NCBI GenBank assembly: GCA_030770545.1
Contig: CM061106.1
Location: 12,470,501-12,534,500, forward strand
Reading direction: 5' to 3'
Origin: Macropodus opercularis
Taxonomy: Eukaryota; Chordata; Actinopteri; Anabantiformes; Osphronemidae
Length of the DNA: 64,000 bases
Below the pieces are notes generated by a model. The model was not told where the DNA came from, made no database searches, and saw only the letters and a list, made by a program, of their open reading frames with translations. How positions within the stretch are numbered: position 1 is the stretch's first letter; each line of letters starts with the position of its first letter. Both the position numbers and the translations under genes were made by a program. Below are positions 33,212-46,056 of the stretch, piece by piece.

Positions 33212-36200
33212 CTCAGAGTCACCAGTCGACAGACTGGACCAGGTCACGAAGATGCTTCACTGATGAATCCTGCAGGTTGTTGTAGCTCAGGTCCAGTTGA
33301 GTCAGATGTGACGGGTTGGACTTCAGAGCTGAGGCCAGAAAATCACAGCTGATCTCTGACAAATTGCACCAACTCAATCTGAATAAAGAACCAAAAATGA
33401 AAAAATAGAAAACAAAGAGTCTTAGTTTAGAAACTAGAAGCTCCAAACAGCAGAACCAACAGGATGCAGGTTGAAAACAGTCCAATCAAACAGTAACAAA
33501 AACTCATTAATGTTACAATATTACAATATTAATGACAACAAGCTGCTGTTTCAGCTCAGACTTCGTGACTTCACCTCTTCAACTCTGCAGCTCCACCACT
33601 GGCTCCATCTGGACTCACTCATGTTATGATGACACATTGATCTGAGCTTCTACTAAAGATCCTCAAGTTCTCAAACAGAACTAATGAGTCTGACTCAGGT
33701 TCTGGACACGAGACTCATTTATAGAAACAAACTGAAAATGTTCTGTTTGATGGAACGACATCGTCACAGAAACATTTGATGCTGAGAAAACATTTAATGG
33801 AGTCAAAATGATGGAACGAGTCAAACAAGCAGATCCAGAACTTCTGATTACGGCATCTTGGGTTTGAATATTTGATATTTTCTGACTGTTTAAATGCTGT
33901 TTTGTTTATATTTTCAGGGATAAAATAATGAAACAACAATTGAATAAAACTAAAAACAAAGAAGAAACCAGACGTTGCCATGGAGACCCTCAGTGTGGAT
34001 CAGTAGAACATCAGCCTCATGTCTGCAGTTTAGCGTCAGCACAACGTTCACATCACATTAATCTACACAGAACTAAAACATGGAGTCTGACCTCAGAGTC
34101 TCCAGTCGACAGTGAGGACTCTCCAGAAAACCACACAGATGCTTCACTGATGAATCCTGCAGGTTGTTTCCTCTCAGGTCCAGTTGTGTCAGATGTGACG
34201 GGTTGGACTTCAGAGCTGAGGCCAGAGAATCACAGCTGATCTCTGACAACCTGCAGCGACTCAAACTGAATAAAGAAACAAAGATGTAGATCAGTCAATA
34301 ATAATCAGTCAGATTTGTCCTGATCAGTGATGTTCATGGTTGAATTGAAACAGTCACAGCTGTCACTGGATGAGGATGTAGAGGAGATTCATCTTACAGA
34401 GGGAGGATGTCGTCCCTTCACATCCTCTCTACTCAGGTGATGATGGACACGTTTCTATAAATATGAGGTGAAACGTTGGTCACAACTAAAGGAGCAAAGA
34501 TAAAAGTTTGAATGTTTTTAAACAGATTGAAAGTAAAAATGTGATTCAAACAATTTAAATTAAACCTGAATCCTAAAATCCCTCGTGATCCATGTGAAGT
34601 GGGCCATTTCTTTGTCTGTTGCTTTTCAGCGTGAAGCTGTTTCTTGATAAATGCAGGTTGTGTCCTCAGTCTCCTCTTCTGTGGAGGGAGGGTTTATTTG
34701 CACATGTTCAGCTTCTCTCAGGCTCCTTTCAAACCACTTGTCTCCTCTTCCAGAATGTAATTATTATTACCCTCCAACCACTTTTCTTTCTCCAGGAAGA
34801 TCAAGACCACGTCACCAGTCCCTCATTCCAGACGCTCTGAACCAGCCTGTAATGGTGGAGGAGCAGAGTTCCCACCTACTCACTGCCTCCAGTGCTTTGG
34901 TCACATAACCAGCCTGTTCTTTACAGGTGGGAAGTGTTTTGGTTTGAGTTGTGTCTGGTTTCACCTCATTGGATCCTGTATTCAAATGGTTGGGACTGAA
35001 ACATCTCTGCACTGGTCTGTAGCTGAATGTTTCTTGACTTTCAGAGCTACTGGAGTCTCATTCTTTCAGTGTTATACTAAGTATTCAATGCTTCTCAGCC
35101 ACTGCATCAGACAGTGGAGGCTCTGAGCAGCTCCTTCAGTGGAGACTGATCCAGAGTCAGTGTAGGAAGGAGCGGTGCCACAGATCCTTCATCCACTGCT
35201 GTTAGACTCTACAACCAACCAGTCTAACAGCCACCGTGCAGATCATCTGCTGTAGTTGATCTGGGACTTTATGTTCAGTGTCTGGTAGTTGGAACAGTCG
35301 TACATTTGTATAATGGATCTTGTTCTTTGCTTCACTTTCATCCTTTCACTTCTTGCTGATTGTTTGTAGCTGTGGTAACAGTTGAATTTCTTCACTGTGG
35401 GATCAGTAGAATGATCTTCTCTCATCTTCCATCCTTGGCTAATGAGGCTGATTCTTCTTCATCTCTCTGGTGCAGTGTGGTCCTTCATCCATCAGGAGGG
35501 GCCTCTTACTTCTCCACATTTGTTGTGTGTCAGTCAGTGAGTGTGTATATTGTGTTTGCCACGGGTTTGTGTGTCTAGTGTGTCCTCCCTGGTCCGTGTC
35601 TCTGCTTGTGCTGTCCCTCGTCCTGTCCCTTGGCCTCTAGCTCGGTTCGTTGCTTTGGTTAACTCTTGTGGGTTAGAGTTGAGTCGTTCTCAGGCGTTGG
35701 CTTCACCTTGTCAGCTTCCTGCTCTAGCAGCTGCTTTGTGTTCTAGTTTTCTATTGGCTGCTCTTCTCCTGTCGTGTGCAGTGATTGTTTTGTCCTGGTG
35801 TTCAGGGATTCATTGACGTCATAGGTCTGTTACTGTCGTCTCTGGTTCTCTCAGAACCTTTGAGTCAGTTCTGTTCAGAGTGTTGCAGTTTCTGTTCTGG
35901 TTCCACAGTGTTTGTCCTTCTCTGTTATCTGAACTATTATCTGGTAACTTGAGATTGGTCTCCGTCTATTTCTGCATCTGGGCCCTGCCCTGGTCCGGTT
36001 TGAGCTACTGCAACAATATCTCTGTGGTGTATTAGTCAAATATGCTGCCTTTATATAAATATTATATATTATGCCTTCATAGACTTTGTAATAACAGATT
36101 CTCATTAGATTTATTTCCTGTCTGCGTCTTTCTATTTAAACCAAACCAAATGTGGCCTTAAGTACAGACACTAGAAACCCTACGTGTTCAATGTATTTGA

Positions 36201-36451
36201 AGAGAGACGTGATGAACCAAATGTAAAATAACAGTGAGGGCTGTAGCTCATCGTTTACACGTTGGACACATCCTGACCTGAGACTTTCCAGATGGCACTG
36301 TGGGCTCTCCAGTCCAGCAGAAAGCAGCTTCACTCCTGAATCCTGCAGGTTGTTGTTACTCAGGTCCAGTTCTCTCAGACTAGAGGACTGGGAGCTGAGA
36401 ACTGAGGACAGAGCTTCAAGGCCTCTTTCTGGGATGTTACAGCCACTGAGC
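33212..36451 (-). CDS. NLR exons 6-8: leucine-rich repeats
   Basis: Exon 6 (36451-36278) and exon 7 (34265-34092) are each 174 bases, the usual size of one ribonuclease-inhibitor-type LRR exon. They read LSGCNIPERGLEALSSVLSS and LSRCRLSEISCDSLASALKS, each followed by LxELDL-NNLQDS-VK-L. Exon 8 reads LSWCNLSEISCDFLASALKS but measures 167 bases to its preserved donor (33212/33211). It is seven bases short, so the frame ends at VQSVDW with a stop at 33219. Exons 7 and 8 are close duplicates. LRRs form the ligand-sensing end of the protein, here only about three repeats long. Confidence 0.85.
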
Positions 36452-39400
36452 CTGAAAAACAGTCAGAGACAGAGAGAAACCATCAGGAGTGTGGGTACTG
36501 GCTCAGAGAGGCCACTGCTTCCTGGACTATCAGTGACCCATGGGACAGAAACCTGCTCACTGTTTCTCTGTGGACATCACTAAATAAAGGTGATGCTGTC
36601 TGCTCAGAGGTAGTAGCTTCATGCTGATGGGGCAGACTTGACAGACTCCAGAGCAGCAGGAAAGGAGGTGGGGTGAGCTCCCTGTTGGTGAGCGGGAAAC
36701 CACACCTAGAACCAGGGAGATGTGGTGCAGAGGCAGAAGCTACCAGAACTGGTGGAGAGGACCACTGGACCTCCCAAGGTGCTGATGGTTGGAGTCTGTG
36801 CTGGGTGTGAAGACAACATGGAGGTGGAGGACACCAACACATGGTGAACATTTAACCAGTTCTTCTTGGTTCGAGTCAGACAGTCCCTAGATGTTAATTC
36901 TGTCTCTTTATTGTGTTTCTCTTAACGTTCTTTGCATTTCTGGTGTAGAGGTGACTCCAAATCTTTGCCTTAGAGAGATTTAAGCCACCATTTATTGGTT
37001 TGAACCTCACTTTGTCTGGTTGAATTCTTCTTAGCTTCAGTCTCAGTCCAACAACAAGGGTTTGTTTCCCATTCTCCTCCAAATTCTCCTGATTATAACT
37101 GCTCTAACCAGCCTTCTTTCACAATCTGTTCTGAGGCTATCAAACTATTGTTGAGCTTTTGTTTATGTGGATTGATTTACTCATTACTGGTCAAACAGCA
37201 GGTTTATTCTGTCACATTATGCTGCAGCCTACTGAGATCTGAGTCACGACTGGATGATGAAAAGTAATCACTTTATAGCTGCTCCCATGCTAATCCAGAG
37301 TTATTATTATAATTATTATTAGTAATAGGAGTATTCATATAGTGTTTTCGGTGTAAAGTCACTTGCTTAATGTTGCTGATCCTACACCTGAGCAGGCCAG
37401 ACACACATTCCAGCTGTTAATGTGTCTACTGTAGATGGATCATTCAGCTCAGCTGCAGACGTCTCTGGCTGAGGACAACTCCAGGCTGTTGATACACATT
37501 TCAGTCATGTGAGGACTTACTCAGCTTTGTTGGAGGCTTTGACGACTGGCAGCAGCCTCAGCAGAGCCTCCTCTGAACCAGAGTATTTCCTCAGGTCAAA
37601 CACGTCCAGATCTTCTTCTGATGACAGTAAGATGAAGACCAGAGCCGACCACTGAGCAGGAGACAGTTCATGTGTGGAGAGACGTCCTGATCTCAGGTTC
37701 TGTTGGATCTGCTCCACTAGAGAACCATCATTCAGTTCATTCAGACAGTGGAACAGGTTGATGCTTCTCTCTGCAGACAGATCCTCACTGAGCTTCTCCT
37801 TGATGTACTGGACTGTTTTCTGATTGGTCTGTGTGCTACTTCCTGTCTGTGTCATCAGACCTCGTAATAGAGTCTGATTGGTCTGTAGTGAAAGACCGAG
37901 GAAGAAGCGGAGGAACAGGTCCAGGTGTCCATTTGGACTCTGTAAGGCCTGGTCCACAGCGTTCTGGTAGAACTGTTTTAGTTTATGTTTGTCTTTAAAT
38001 ACTTTAGATAACTTCAATGCTGATTGTTGTTGTGACAGCAGATTGACTCCAGAGTTGATGAAGGTCAGATGGACGTGAAGAGCAGCCAGAAACTCCTGAA
38101 CACTCAGATGGACGAAGCAGAACACCTTGTCCTGGTACAGTCCTCTCTCCTCTCTAAAGACCTGTGTGAACACTCCTGAGTAAACTGAGGCTGCTCTGAC
38201 ATCGATGCCACACTCTGTCAGGTCTGACTCGTAGAAGATCAGGTTTCCTTTCTGCAGCTGCTCTAAAGCCACTTTTCCCAGAGACTCAATCATCTCCCTG
38301 CTCTTTTTATTCCAGTGTGGATCTGTCTCAGCTCCTCCATCGTACTTGATGTTCTTCACTTTGGTCTGAACCACCAGGAAGTGGATGTACATCTCAGTCA
38401 GGGTCTTGGGCAGCTCTCCTCCCTCTCTGGTTCTCAGCAGATCCTCCAGAACCGTAGCAGTGATCCAGCAGAAGACTGGGATGTGACACATGATGTGGAG
38501 GCTTCGTGATGTCTTGATGTGGGAGATGATGGTTGTGGCCTGCTGCTCATCTCTGAACCTCTTCCTGAAGTACTCCTCCTTCTGTGGGTCAGTGAACCCT
38601 CTGACCTCTGTCACCATGTCAACATACCCAGGAGGGATCTGATTGGCTGCTGCAGGTCGTGTGGTGATCCAGAGGCGAGCAGAGGGAAGCAGGTTCCCCC
38701 TGATGAGGTTTGTCAGCAGCACATCCACTGAGGTGGACTCTGTCACATCAGTCAGGGTTTCAGTCTGGTGGAAGTCCAGAGGAAGTCGACTCTCATCCAG
38801 ACCGTCCAAGATGAACACGACCTGGAACTGTTCAAACCTGCAGATTCCTGCTGCTTTGGTTCCAGTGAAGAAGTGATGAACAAGTTCCACCAAGCTGAAC
38901 TTTTGCTCTTTCAGCACGTTCAGCTCTCTGAAGGTGAATGGAAACGTGAAGTGTACGTCCTGGTTGGCTTTGCCTTCAGCCCAGTCCAGAGTGAACTTCT
39001 GAGTCAGGACTGTTTTCCCAATGCCAGCCACTCCCTTGGTCACCACGGTTCTGATGGGTCCATCTCTTCCAGCTGAGCCTTTAAAGACGTCTTCTAGTCT
39101 GATGGTTGTTTCTGCTCTGTGTGGTTTCCTGGAGGCTGCTTCAATCTGTCTGACCTCATGTTCATGGTTGACCTCTCCAGTCCCTCCCTCTGTGATGTAG
39201 AGCTCTGTGTAGATCTGGTTCAGAAGGGTTGGGTTTCCTGCTTTAGCGATGCCTTCAAACACACACTGGAACTTCTGCTTCAGCTGAGACTTAAGCTGAC
39301 GCTGACAAACTGGAGCAGAGACTCCTGAAGGAACAAAAACAAAAAATGTTTTTATTCAATTTAATGGTAGTAAATAATAAATCTGTGATTGTGTGTGTGA

Positions 39401-41070
39401 TGTTAAATGTTGAGATAAATCCTCTTACTGCTCTGCAGACAGTCAGCCAGCTCCTCCTGCTTCATCCTCCTCAGGAAGTTCAGTGTGATCTTCAGAAATG
39501 CGTCTCTGCTGCTCCTCCTCTGCTCTTCATCCTCACCATCCAACACCTCCTCATCCTCCCTCTGACTCTCTAAGCATTCTGGGTAATCTGGACTCAGAAC
39601 CTTCTGCATCTTCTTCAGCTCGTTCTTCACAAACGTGACAATGTTTTCCTCCAGCAGCTGGAACAGAAACTCTATGAATGACACCATCCAACTAAAAGCA
39701 TGGAGCCAAACATCAGATCCATGTTGGACACACTGACAATCCACTGGTGTAAAAGTGCAGCATGGAGACGATTGAACACAACAGATGAAAGTAGTGGTTG
39801 TCCATGTACAGACCATAAACATGGAGTCCAGGTGTGTTTGGTGCTGCTGGGCAGACTGACCACTGGGAACCTCTGAGCTCTGCTGGTCCACTCTGTGGAG
39901 GAACCATGAAGAATGAGCTCACATGATGTGAGTCCACACAGAGACACACACAAGGTAAAGGTCCATGAAGTGATGCTTGATGTGAGCAGTGAGTCAGAGA
40001 CTCCCTGTAGCGGTGAAGCTTTACTGTCACAGTCAGTTTGGTTCCGTCTCAGCAGCTCTGAACAACATCTATCTCTGCCTCCCTCACTGAACAATGCTGA
40101 CGTGTTGGAACAAGGCGTCTAGAGACAGAGTCTGCTGGGATCAGACTGGTTGTACTGGGCAGCTCCCAGTGGGAATGTGTTGAACTGTGTGAGTCTGAGG
40201 CAGAGCTGCTGCTCACACTAGTAACATTGAACCACTTCCTCCATTCATTCATTGTTGGATCCTACATCAAAGTTCAGACGTCAGCTCTGGTGCTGACACT
40301 GGGGACAAACAGTCGTCTCCACTTACTGCAACAACATCAACTAAAGTCTAACAGCAGGAACTTCAACCTACTGCTGGAAGACATTTGAGCCAAATCTGCA
40401 CGTAGAGAACGTCAATAACCAGATTTGATCAGAGTTGAACATTTGTGGTTCAGCTGCTTCCTTTGACGTCTGCCTGCAAGTCAGCACTTCATTACAAGAG
40501 GAGCAGCCCCTGTGACCCTCTACAGGATCAGAGCTTTAGCTACTGGCTGGATGGAGATTTGATCCATGATCAGAGTGTTTGCTGGAAGAACAGTGAAGAA
40601 AGCTTCTCCTTCACATTAACACTTCAAACACAAACCAACTGACTCACATCACAAACAAACAACACAACTATTGATCATCATAGAAAGTTTACATCAGATT
40701 GTTCCTGATTCAAACTGACAACAACTCACTTTGATTCTGATGCAGGTTGGTCTTTAAAGGTAATAAAACCACCCTTTGACTGGTCGCTCCTGAAGGACAC
40801 ACAACTGGGTTCAGGTCCAGCTTCAGCAGATTCTTGTCTCTGATGGGACCTGATAGAAAAACAACTTAGTGACTCTCACATATTCAGTGGACGTTTGCTT
40901 CATCAATGACCAATAATAGTGAATCTTAAACAGTGTGTGTGACTTGGAGACAGAATCATCAGATGGTCTCAGTCATCTCACCTCTGAGCTTTGGTCTGGC
41001 TCTCATGGTCCCCACACAGAGTGGTTTTAGAGGGAGGGGCTCCCTCCTCTCTGTCCTCACACTGATTCAT
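33219..41070 (-). CDS. NLR immune receptor (FISNA-NACHT-LRR, NLRC3-like), 8 coding exons
   Basis: Exons on the minus strand: 41070-40982, 40849-40730, 39892-39814, 39657-39429, 39324-37521, 36451-36278, 34265-34092, 33378-33219. All junctions have GT and AG ends and compatible phases. Together they give 2829 bases: 942 residues and a stop. The protein is a cytosolic nucleotide-binding receptor of the large fish NLR-C group, expected to sense danger signals and oligomerise through NACHT. Order: charged N-terminal linker exons (1-172), FISNA (about 185-255), NACHT with Walker A (270-277) and Walker B (342-350), winged-helix part, then three LRR exons (774-942). No caspase-recruitment or pyrin domain and no B30.2 exon are seen. 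The final LRR exon is frameshifted (see findings). Possible 5' untranslated exons are not placed. Confidence 0.85.
35105..35225 (+). mobile_element. LINE ORF2 C-terminal scrap in the NLR intron
   Basis: The short segment AGCAGCTCCTTCAGTGGAGA through GTGCCACAGATCCTTCATCC and CTGTTAGACTCTACAACC reads like the end of a non-LTR ORF2 (SFIP...A-RLYN). It is broken, and is similar in type to 20130-20335. Confidence 0.45.
37521..39324 (-). CDS. NLR exon 5: FISNA and NACHT domains
   Basis: A single 1804-base exon follows a TTCAG acceptor and ends at donor GCTGA|GTAAGT. It starts VSAPVCQRQLKSQLKQKFQC and includes the FISNA signature LYITEGGTGEVNHEHEVRQI. The nucleotide-binding core has GVAGIGKT (Walker A), VFILDGLDE (Walker B with the acidic pair) and LWITTRPAA (sensor-like). 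FVHLSVQEFLAA lies in the winged-helix region. No stop or frame break occurs in the exon, and every ATP-binding residue I can check is conserved, so this part should be functional. It is the long exon typical of fish NLR genes. Confidence 0.93.
39429..41070 (-). CDS. NLR exons 1-4: N-terminal linker region
   Basis: Exon 1 (41070-40982) starts MNQCEDREEGAPPSKTTLCG and ends GAG|GTGAGA. Exon 2 (40849-40730) carries EPSCVSFRSDQSKGGFITFK. Exon 3 (39892-39814) encodes VDQQSSEVPSGQSAQQHQTH. Exon 4 (39657-39429) begins LLEENIVTFVKNELKKMQKV and ends ELADCLQS. This string of short charged exons is the standard lead-in of fish NLR-C proteins; its function is not known to me. Exon 4 is acidic (EDEEVLDGEDEEQRRSS) and predicted helical. 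Phases are 2, 1, 0 and 1 at successive junctions and match across each intron, which is the main evidence for the model. Confidence 0.8.
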
Positions 41071-41985
41071 GTCCACATCAGCTCACACACACTTTCTACC
41101 TTCATGTGGAGACAAACACAAATCATTCACCTGCACATCAGCTGAAATCCTCCTTCCATCATTAGTTAAATATCAGATGCTCCTCCACTGGTTGTCTCTT
41201 CTTCTGTTTCATATGTGCAACCTTTAAAAGTCAAACACGTCGCCCTGAGTAAAGACAAACCAGTTAAGGTTTAAAGTGACATATTGTTCTCATCTCGTCA
41301 TTTTGTTTTTCTTTTGTAGAACGTCTGCTTCTTCTCTCTTCTTCTGTTAAAATATAGAAACTGCTGTTTCTCTGGAGGTTTCACCATCAAAACTGGAGAC
41401 AAACTCAAATATATATTAAACAACATTTAACAGTGACAAGCTCAAAGAACAAAGATTATTTACATGTTATTATTTTAAATTAATTAAAAATGCACAAAAT
41501 AAACATTTGTATTAATAGTTTTTAAATGATTTACAGGGCACCATCCTTTTTCCAGGGAGCAATAACCTATTTGGGATAAATACTGCCTCAAAGATTTATT
41601 TTCCGGTCACAACAATATTACAAAACATGGTCAGAGTCTGGAACTAAAGAGCTGCAACTGTCTGAAGTCAACAGGAGTGAGTGTGTCACCAGAAAACAAA
41701 GCTGTGGAAGACAGAGAAACCATAAATTCACAGTAAACACAATATGCATTAATCAGATGCTGTTCATGGCTGTTTAGCTACTGAACCAGAACAGCACATT
41801 CACTAACCACAATAAAAGTCCTTAATTCTCTGCTCAGACTTCAGGAGTTTAGCCTCCAGCTTGATAGACAGAGGATCCAAACTAAGGTCTGCTACAGGCT
41901 GTGATGCAGTGAACCAGCCCTGAAGATTTTATATATATATCTACGGATCGCAGACCTCACACACAATGAGAGATACTAAATCAAG
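41071..41985. other. 5' flank of the NLR gene
   Basis: No promoter motif can be singled out. AT-rich at 41400-41520. Confidence 0.4.
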
Positions 41986-41989
41986 AGAC

Positions 41990-42745
41990 CTACCGGCTCA
42001 GACGTCGCCCGGTCAAAAAAAGGTCTGCGTCAGGTGTTGGGGAACCAGAACACCTTGATGAGAAATGGGCTACTGGAACAAGAAAGAAATGGACGAGCAA
42101 CCCTAGCGAAAGAGGGTATATGAACAGAATGCGGGAAAAATGGAGGGTGTATGAACAGAATGCGGGAAAAATGGTTACTTCGAAACCCACTGTCACCTCT
42201 GACAGCGAAACAACTAGTAGCTCAGTGTTCCAACATCCACAAACGGCAACTGCTATCACAACTAGAGATTGACGAAGTACAGCACAAACACAAATGCTCC
42301 GGCAAGGGGGAGCCAGAACGCCAGGTCAGAGGGGAGTTAACACCAACTCCCCTTCCAGAAATTGGGTACGAAGTCCCAAGTAAGCTGAACGAGGCAGCAA
42401 CTGACCTAAGAGATAAGATAATGGCTAGACTGAACACAAGGCAACCCCGAAACCGTCTGCAGAGACCTAGTGAAGTACCTACGGAAAGTCTCCTAGAAAA
42501 TGTGAATGCAGCACTAATGAGCTGATATACACTTCAGCAACCGTGATCCTTGAGATGCTGGGATATAAGTCACAGGGCAATCAGACAGAGCAAGTCCCAC
42601 CGTGGAAGAGAAGGTTATAGGCCAAAATCAAGGCAACACGGAGAGAAGTGAGCCAACTGTCAGAGCTCCAGAAAGGTGCAATGAAAAAGCAAGTGCCCAA
42701 GAGGTACAGACAGATGCCAATACCTGAAGCATTGGAGACTGCCAA
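41990..42745 (+). mobile_element. LINE ORF N-terminal fragment (site-specific-type LINE style)
   Basis: Frames read YMNRMREKWLLRNPLSPLTA, then KQLVAQCSNIHKRQLLSQLE and EIDEVQHKHK. After a gap follow MLGYKSQGN, KIKATRREVSQLSELQKGAM and QMPIPEALETAKQRQ. I recognise these as parts of a repetitive fish/invertebrate retroelement protein upstream of the reverse transcriptase. The clade is unsure (R2/R4-like or related). A 31-base segment (TATGAACAGAATGCGGGAAA...) is duplicated in tandem near 42119-42172. Frames are broken. Confidence 0.55.
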
Positions 42746-43442
42746 ACAAAGGCAGGTTTTTAATTAGAAACTGTTTCACTTAATAAACCAGTGGACATTG
42801 TTTTTCTCCCACACAGACCTGAACTTCACTCTCAGTTCTTTGGACTCTGGCAGAGCCACCACATCTTCCAGCGCAGACAACGTTGTCTGTTGTTTCTCTA
42901 AAGTCATTCCTGGCCCTTTGCTCAAGCTTCTGAAGCTTTTCTTCCAGCTCACAGAGAACGTCTTTATGCAGTCGCTGCATTTTGCTGGAGATTACTTAGT
43001 ATTATTATTATTATTTTTCATCAATGACTTCATGTCATGTGTCCTATATTTTCAGAATCTATTCCAATGTGTGTCTACATGTCCCACATGGACACAACCC
43101 TCTATGTTCAGTGTTAGTACAACACTGACATCAAATGATGAATGAACACGTAACATGTCTGACACATGGGTGAATCTGTTTTCCCACGTGAAAGATTTTC
43201 AGCCTAATGTCTGTTGAATATCTGACTCCAAACCAGTTTCTCTGTGGTGATTTAGTGCTGATCACTAGATAAAACAACTGACACACGACTAAATGGAAAA
43301 AGAGGAACTAGGTTCTATGTAGGGTCACATGGACACTTCCTCTTTCTGTTTCCTGCTGACTCACAAACTGATGACTAGCAAATAAATCTGACCAGTTTAC
43401 AGAGAAATCAGAGAAAAATCCAAAGAAATCAGTCTGAACATC
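42746..43442. other. No identifiable gene
   Basis: A minus-strand frame near 42980-42780 starts MQRLHKDVLCELEEKLQKLE and looks coiled-coil-like. It lacks splice support on one side and any family I can name, so it is left as unassigned. Confidence 0.35.
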
Positions 43443-43580
43443 GTCTTATATATAAATATATTCATTCATCTTCTACCGCTTCTTCCCTACAAGGGTCGCG
43501 GGCGTGTTGGAGCCTATCCCAGCTGGCAGAGAGGCAGGTTCACCCTGGACAGATCACCAGTCTGTGGCAGGGCCACACAT
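43443..43580. repeat. Common fish dispersed repeat
   Basis: The sequence CATTCATCTTCTACCGCTTC, GGGTCGCGGGCGTGTTGGAG, CCTATCCCAGCTGGCAGAGA and CACCCTGGACAGATCACCAG is a motif I recognise as widely dispersed in teleost genomes. Its class is not certain. Confidence 0.6.
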
Positions 43581-44540
43581 ATAGACAAAGTCACAGTCAG
43601 TTCAGCTATTGTTTGAAGTTTAAGGGGAACAAACAGTTGAAAACAAAGAGTAACAACAATAAAGTCAAATACTTCACCTTTATATGGAGGAAATTCACTG
43701 AAGCTCGACGCAGACACACAGTAAAAATAAACAGGAACAGAAAGTGACGTAGGAGCCTGGAACAGGACATATTTAACTCTTTCTTCTTCTTTGGTTTGGT
43801 TTGTAGTCACGTTGTCGTTCACAGTTTGTTTCTTCAGCTCCCTTTTCAGTTCAGTGGACAGTTGATCATTTCCAGTCAAAGTAAATGGTGAAACATTAAA
43901 TGTTTGACTTGACTGTAAACTATAAACAGGAAACATGATCCATGGTTCAGTCTGAATGTTGGGGACAGTTTTCAGCTCCAGTCAGCTCCAACTGAGGGAC
44001 ATTTGGCTCTGGGAGGGACGGTGGTTGAGGCTGCCATTAGACGGCCTCCAGTCCTCTCATATGGATCATGCCCCTCATAAACCTATGTAAATGGGTGTAA
44101 AATGTAGCTGGGGGATAAGGAACCAAGGTCAGTGGAGCCAGGTCCCAGACCAGCTCAGCTATCTCACCGCCCCCAGTCCCCCCAGATGGAGACAGACAGG
44201 CCATAGTTACGCTGCCTGGGGCATCACAGGTAGTGCAGTCAGGGCCTCCCCACCTCCTCTGTCTCACATACACATCCTCTCCCTCACACACACTCATGCT
44301 CGCAGTCTCCTACATAACACACATCCAGACACATATGCATTCTATTATATTTAGTTTCACTGCTGCTTATTGTCACAAATTCATTTTTAAAGCTGTGTGT
44401 AAATAGGATCTATCGTAATATGGTTTAATATACAGTACTGTGTTCTGCTCTTTCTGACTTGATCACACGTGTTAAACTGAGAAATGGATGCTGATGGTTC
44501 TCTGGTAGTAATTGCAGCCTGGCGTCCATGTGACCTGTGA
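43581..44540. other. No identifiable gene
   Basis: Two minus-strand frames (43936-43514 and 44297-44037) have no recognised domain. The 44040-44290 block is GC-richer and could be part of a repeat. Confidence 0.35.
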
Positions 44541-44690
44541 CAGTTATGAGGCTATTTAGCCGCTAAACCACAAAGTTTCTTTACTATTTGCTTCATAGAT
44601 GCTACACCACTAAACCACAGAGGTGTTGGAGGCTCCAGCTTATCAATGTTAACACTAAATGTCTGTGCTGTCATCACAGTAGTGTTTGTG
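44540..44690. repeat. Dispersed repeat, copy 2 (partner at 9709)
   Basis: Direct copy of 9709-9850, about 10% diverged. Confidence 0.7.
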
Positions 44691-46055
44691 TCACTAACTA
44701 ACTAACATCCTCATGTGTTGCCGTGTAGCTCAGTAAAACTAGCAGGTAGATCAGACACTGGTTTTAAAGTGCTATACGTTTTGTTTCAGTCCAGGCCACT
44801 AAAATAAAGCATCACACATGAGTCATTATTAGTTTTCTGTAGAACATGAATCTATTCGTCTGTTCATAGTTGGTTGAGGAATCGCTGAGTTCAGTAGATT
44901 TGTCACTACTCAGCAAATGAAATGTCAGGATCTTTCTCTGCACAACAAAACACGTAATCAACTGATGCCACCACATTAAAGGCTGAGTCCAGTAACTAGT
45001 GATCATTGTCTCCTGAAGCTGTGAAGCCTCCTCTGTGCTAATGTAAAGTGTTGTAGTCTATCACACCTAGATCTACTTTTTGTAAAGCGATGCTTCGCTA
45101 TGAAGTGTTCATCCCTTTGCTTCAGCCTCTAAAACAAGGAACTGCTGTGTCTTCAATTATATATTTGTCGGCCATTGTAACATGAAGACATCACCTTTGT
45201 CAATTGTGTTGGTTTCAGTGGGATAAATGGTGTAAATATACATCTAATACTAATAAATGAAGTAAAAGTGTGTAACAGTTAGTCGTCGCCTGAACCTCTT
45301 CCTGGTAAGAGTCAAGCAGATGCTGAGACCATAGCTGCTCATAGTGTGGGAGGCAGGCTACACCCTGGCCAGTTGGCCTGTCTGGCATCACTTGGCCAAC
45401 CTCACACTGCTCCAACAAGCCCAACACCTAAACAGTGAGTGTTACAGGTACCAGGCTACAGCCCCTGTAGCAGCTCCACGTATCCTGAAGTACAGGAAAG
45501 AAGTGAGAAGACACAGGAGACGTGGCTTTGCTTTGCTGAGTTCTGCTTCGTTGTCTGTTTATTTATATACACTTCATTTCAGCCATTTACTGGATACTAC
45601 ATATTAATATTACTGTACATCTACTGTAGCTCAGTACAGATTACACACACACACAATCACACATTGAACGTCAGTGAAAAACCCAAGAAGGTTTGCAGCC
45701 ACTTCAGCAGATATAATGATTCCTAATTCTCTGTTCTACTGAAATAGATGGTTTAAAAACACTGAGGGTAAAACAATGCAAAAGTGATCATAGATGCCGA
45801 CAACCATGACTGATCAAATGTGTGAGGACAGAACAAAAGTTAAAACCAGGTCTAATTTGTTGTGTGTTGGGTCCACAACATGCAGGATAAAATCCATCCA
45901 GTTAAGAACAATTAAAAACGCTAACGCTGATCAAAATCACCTACAATACCAATTTAGTCTAATCCAGAGCGTATGATAGACAAGAAGTCAGAGAAATGTG
46001 AGATGAAATAAGAGAAACGCTATGGTGGCCTTAAACACCTGCACATATTATAGGA
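44691..46055. other. No identifiable gene
   Basis: A plus-strand frame near 45380-45530 (NLTLLQQAQHLNSECYRYQA) is unassigned. The rest is AT-rich. Confidence 0.35.
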
Positions 46056-46056
46056 G

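Noticed and set aside
39672..40094. 140-codon minus-strand frame in the NLR 5' region
   Set aside because: Covers introns and overlaps NLR exon 3 in another frame; phase-matched exon model explains the coding part.
43514..43936. 140-codon minus-strand frame
   Set aside because: Its end runs into a common dispersed repeat and no domain is recognised.
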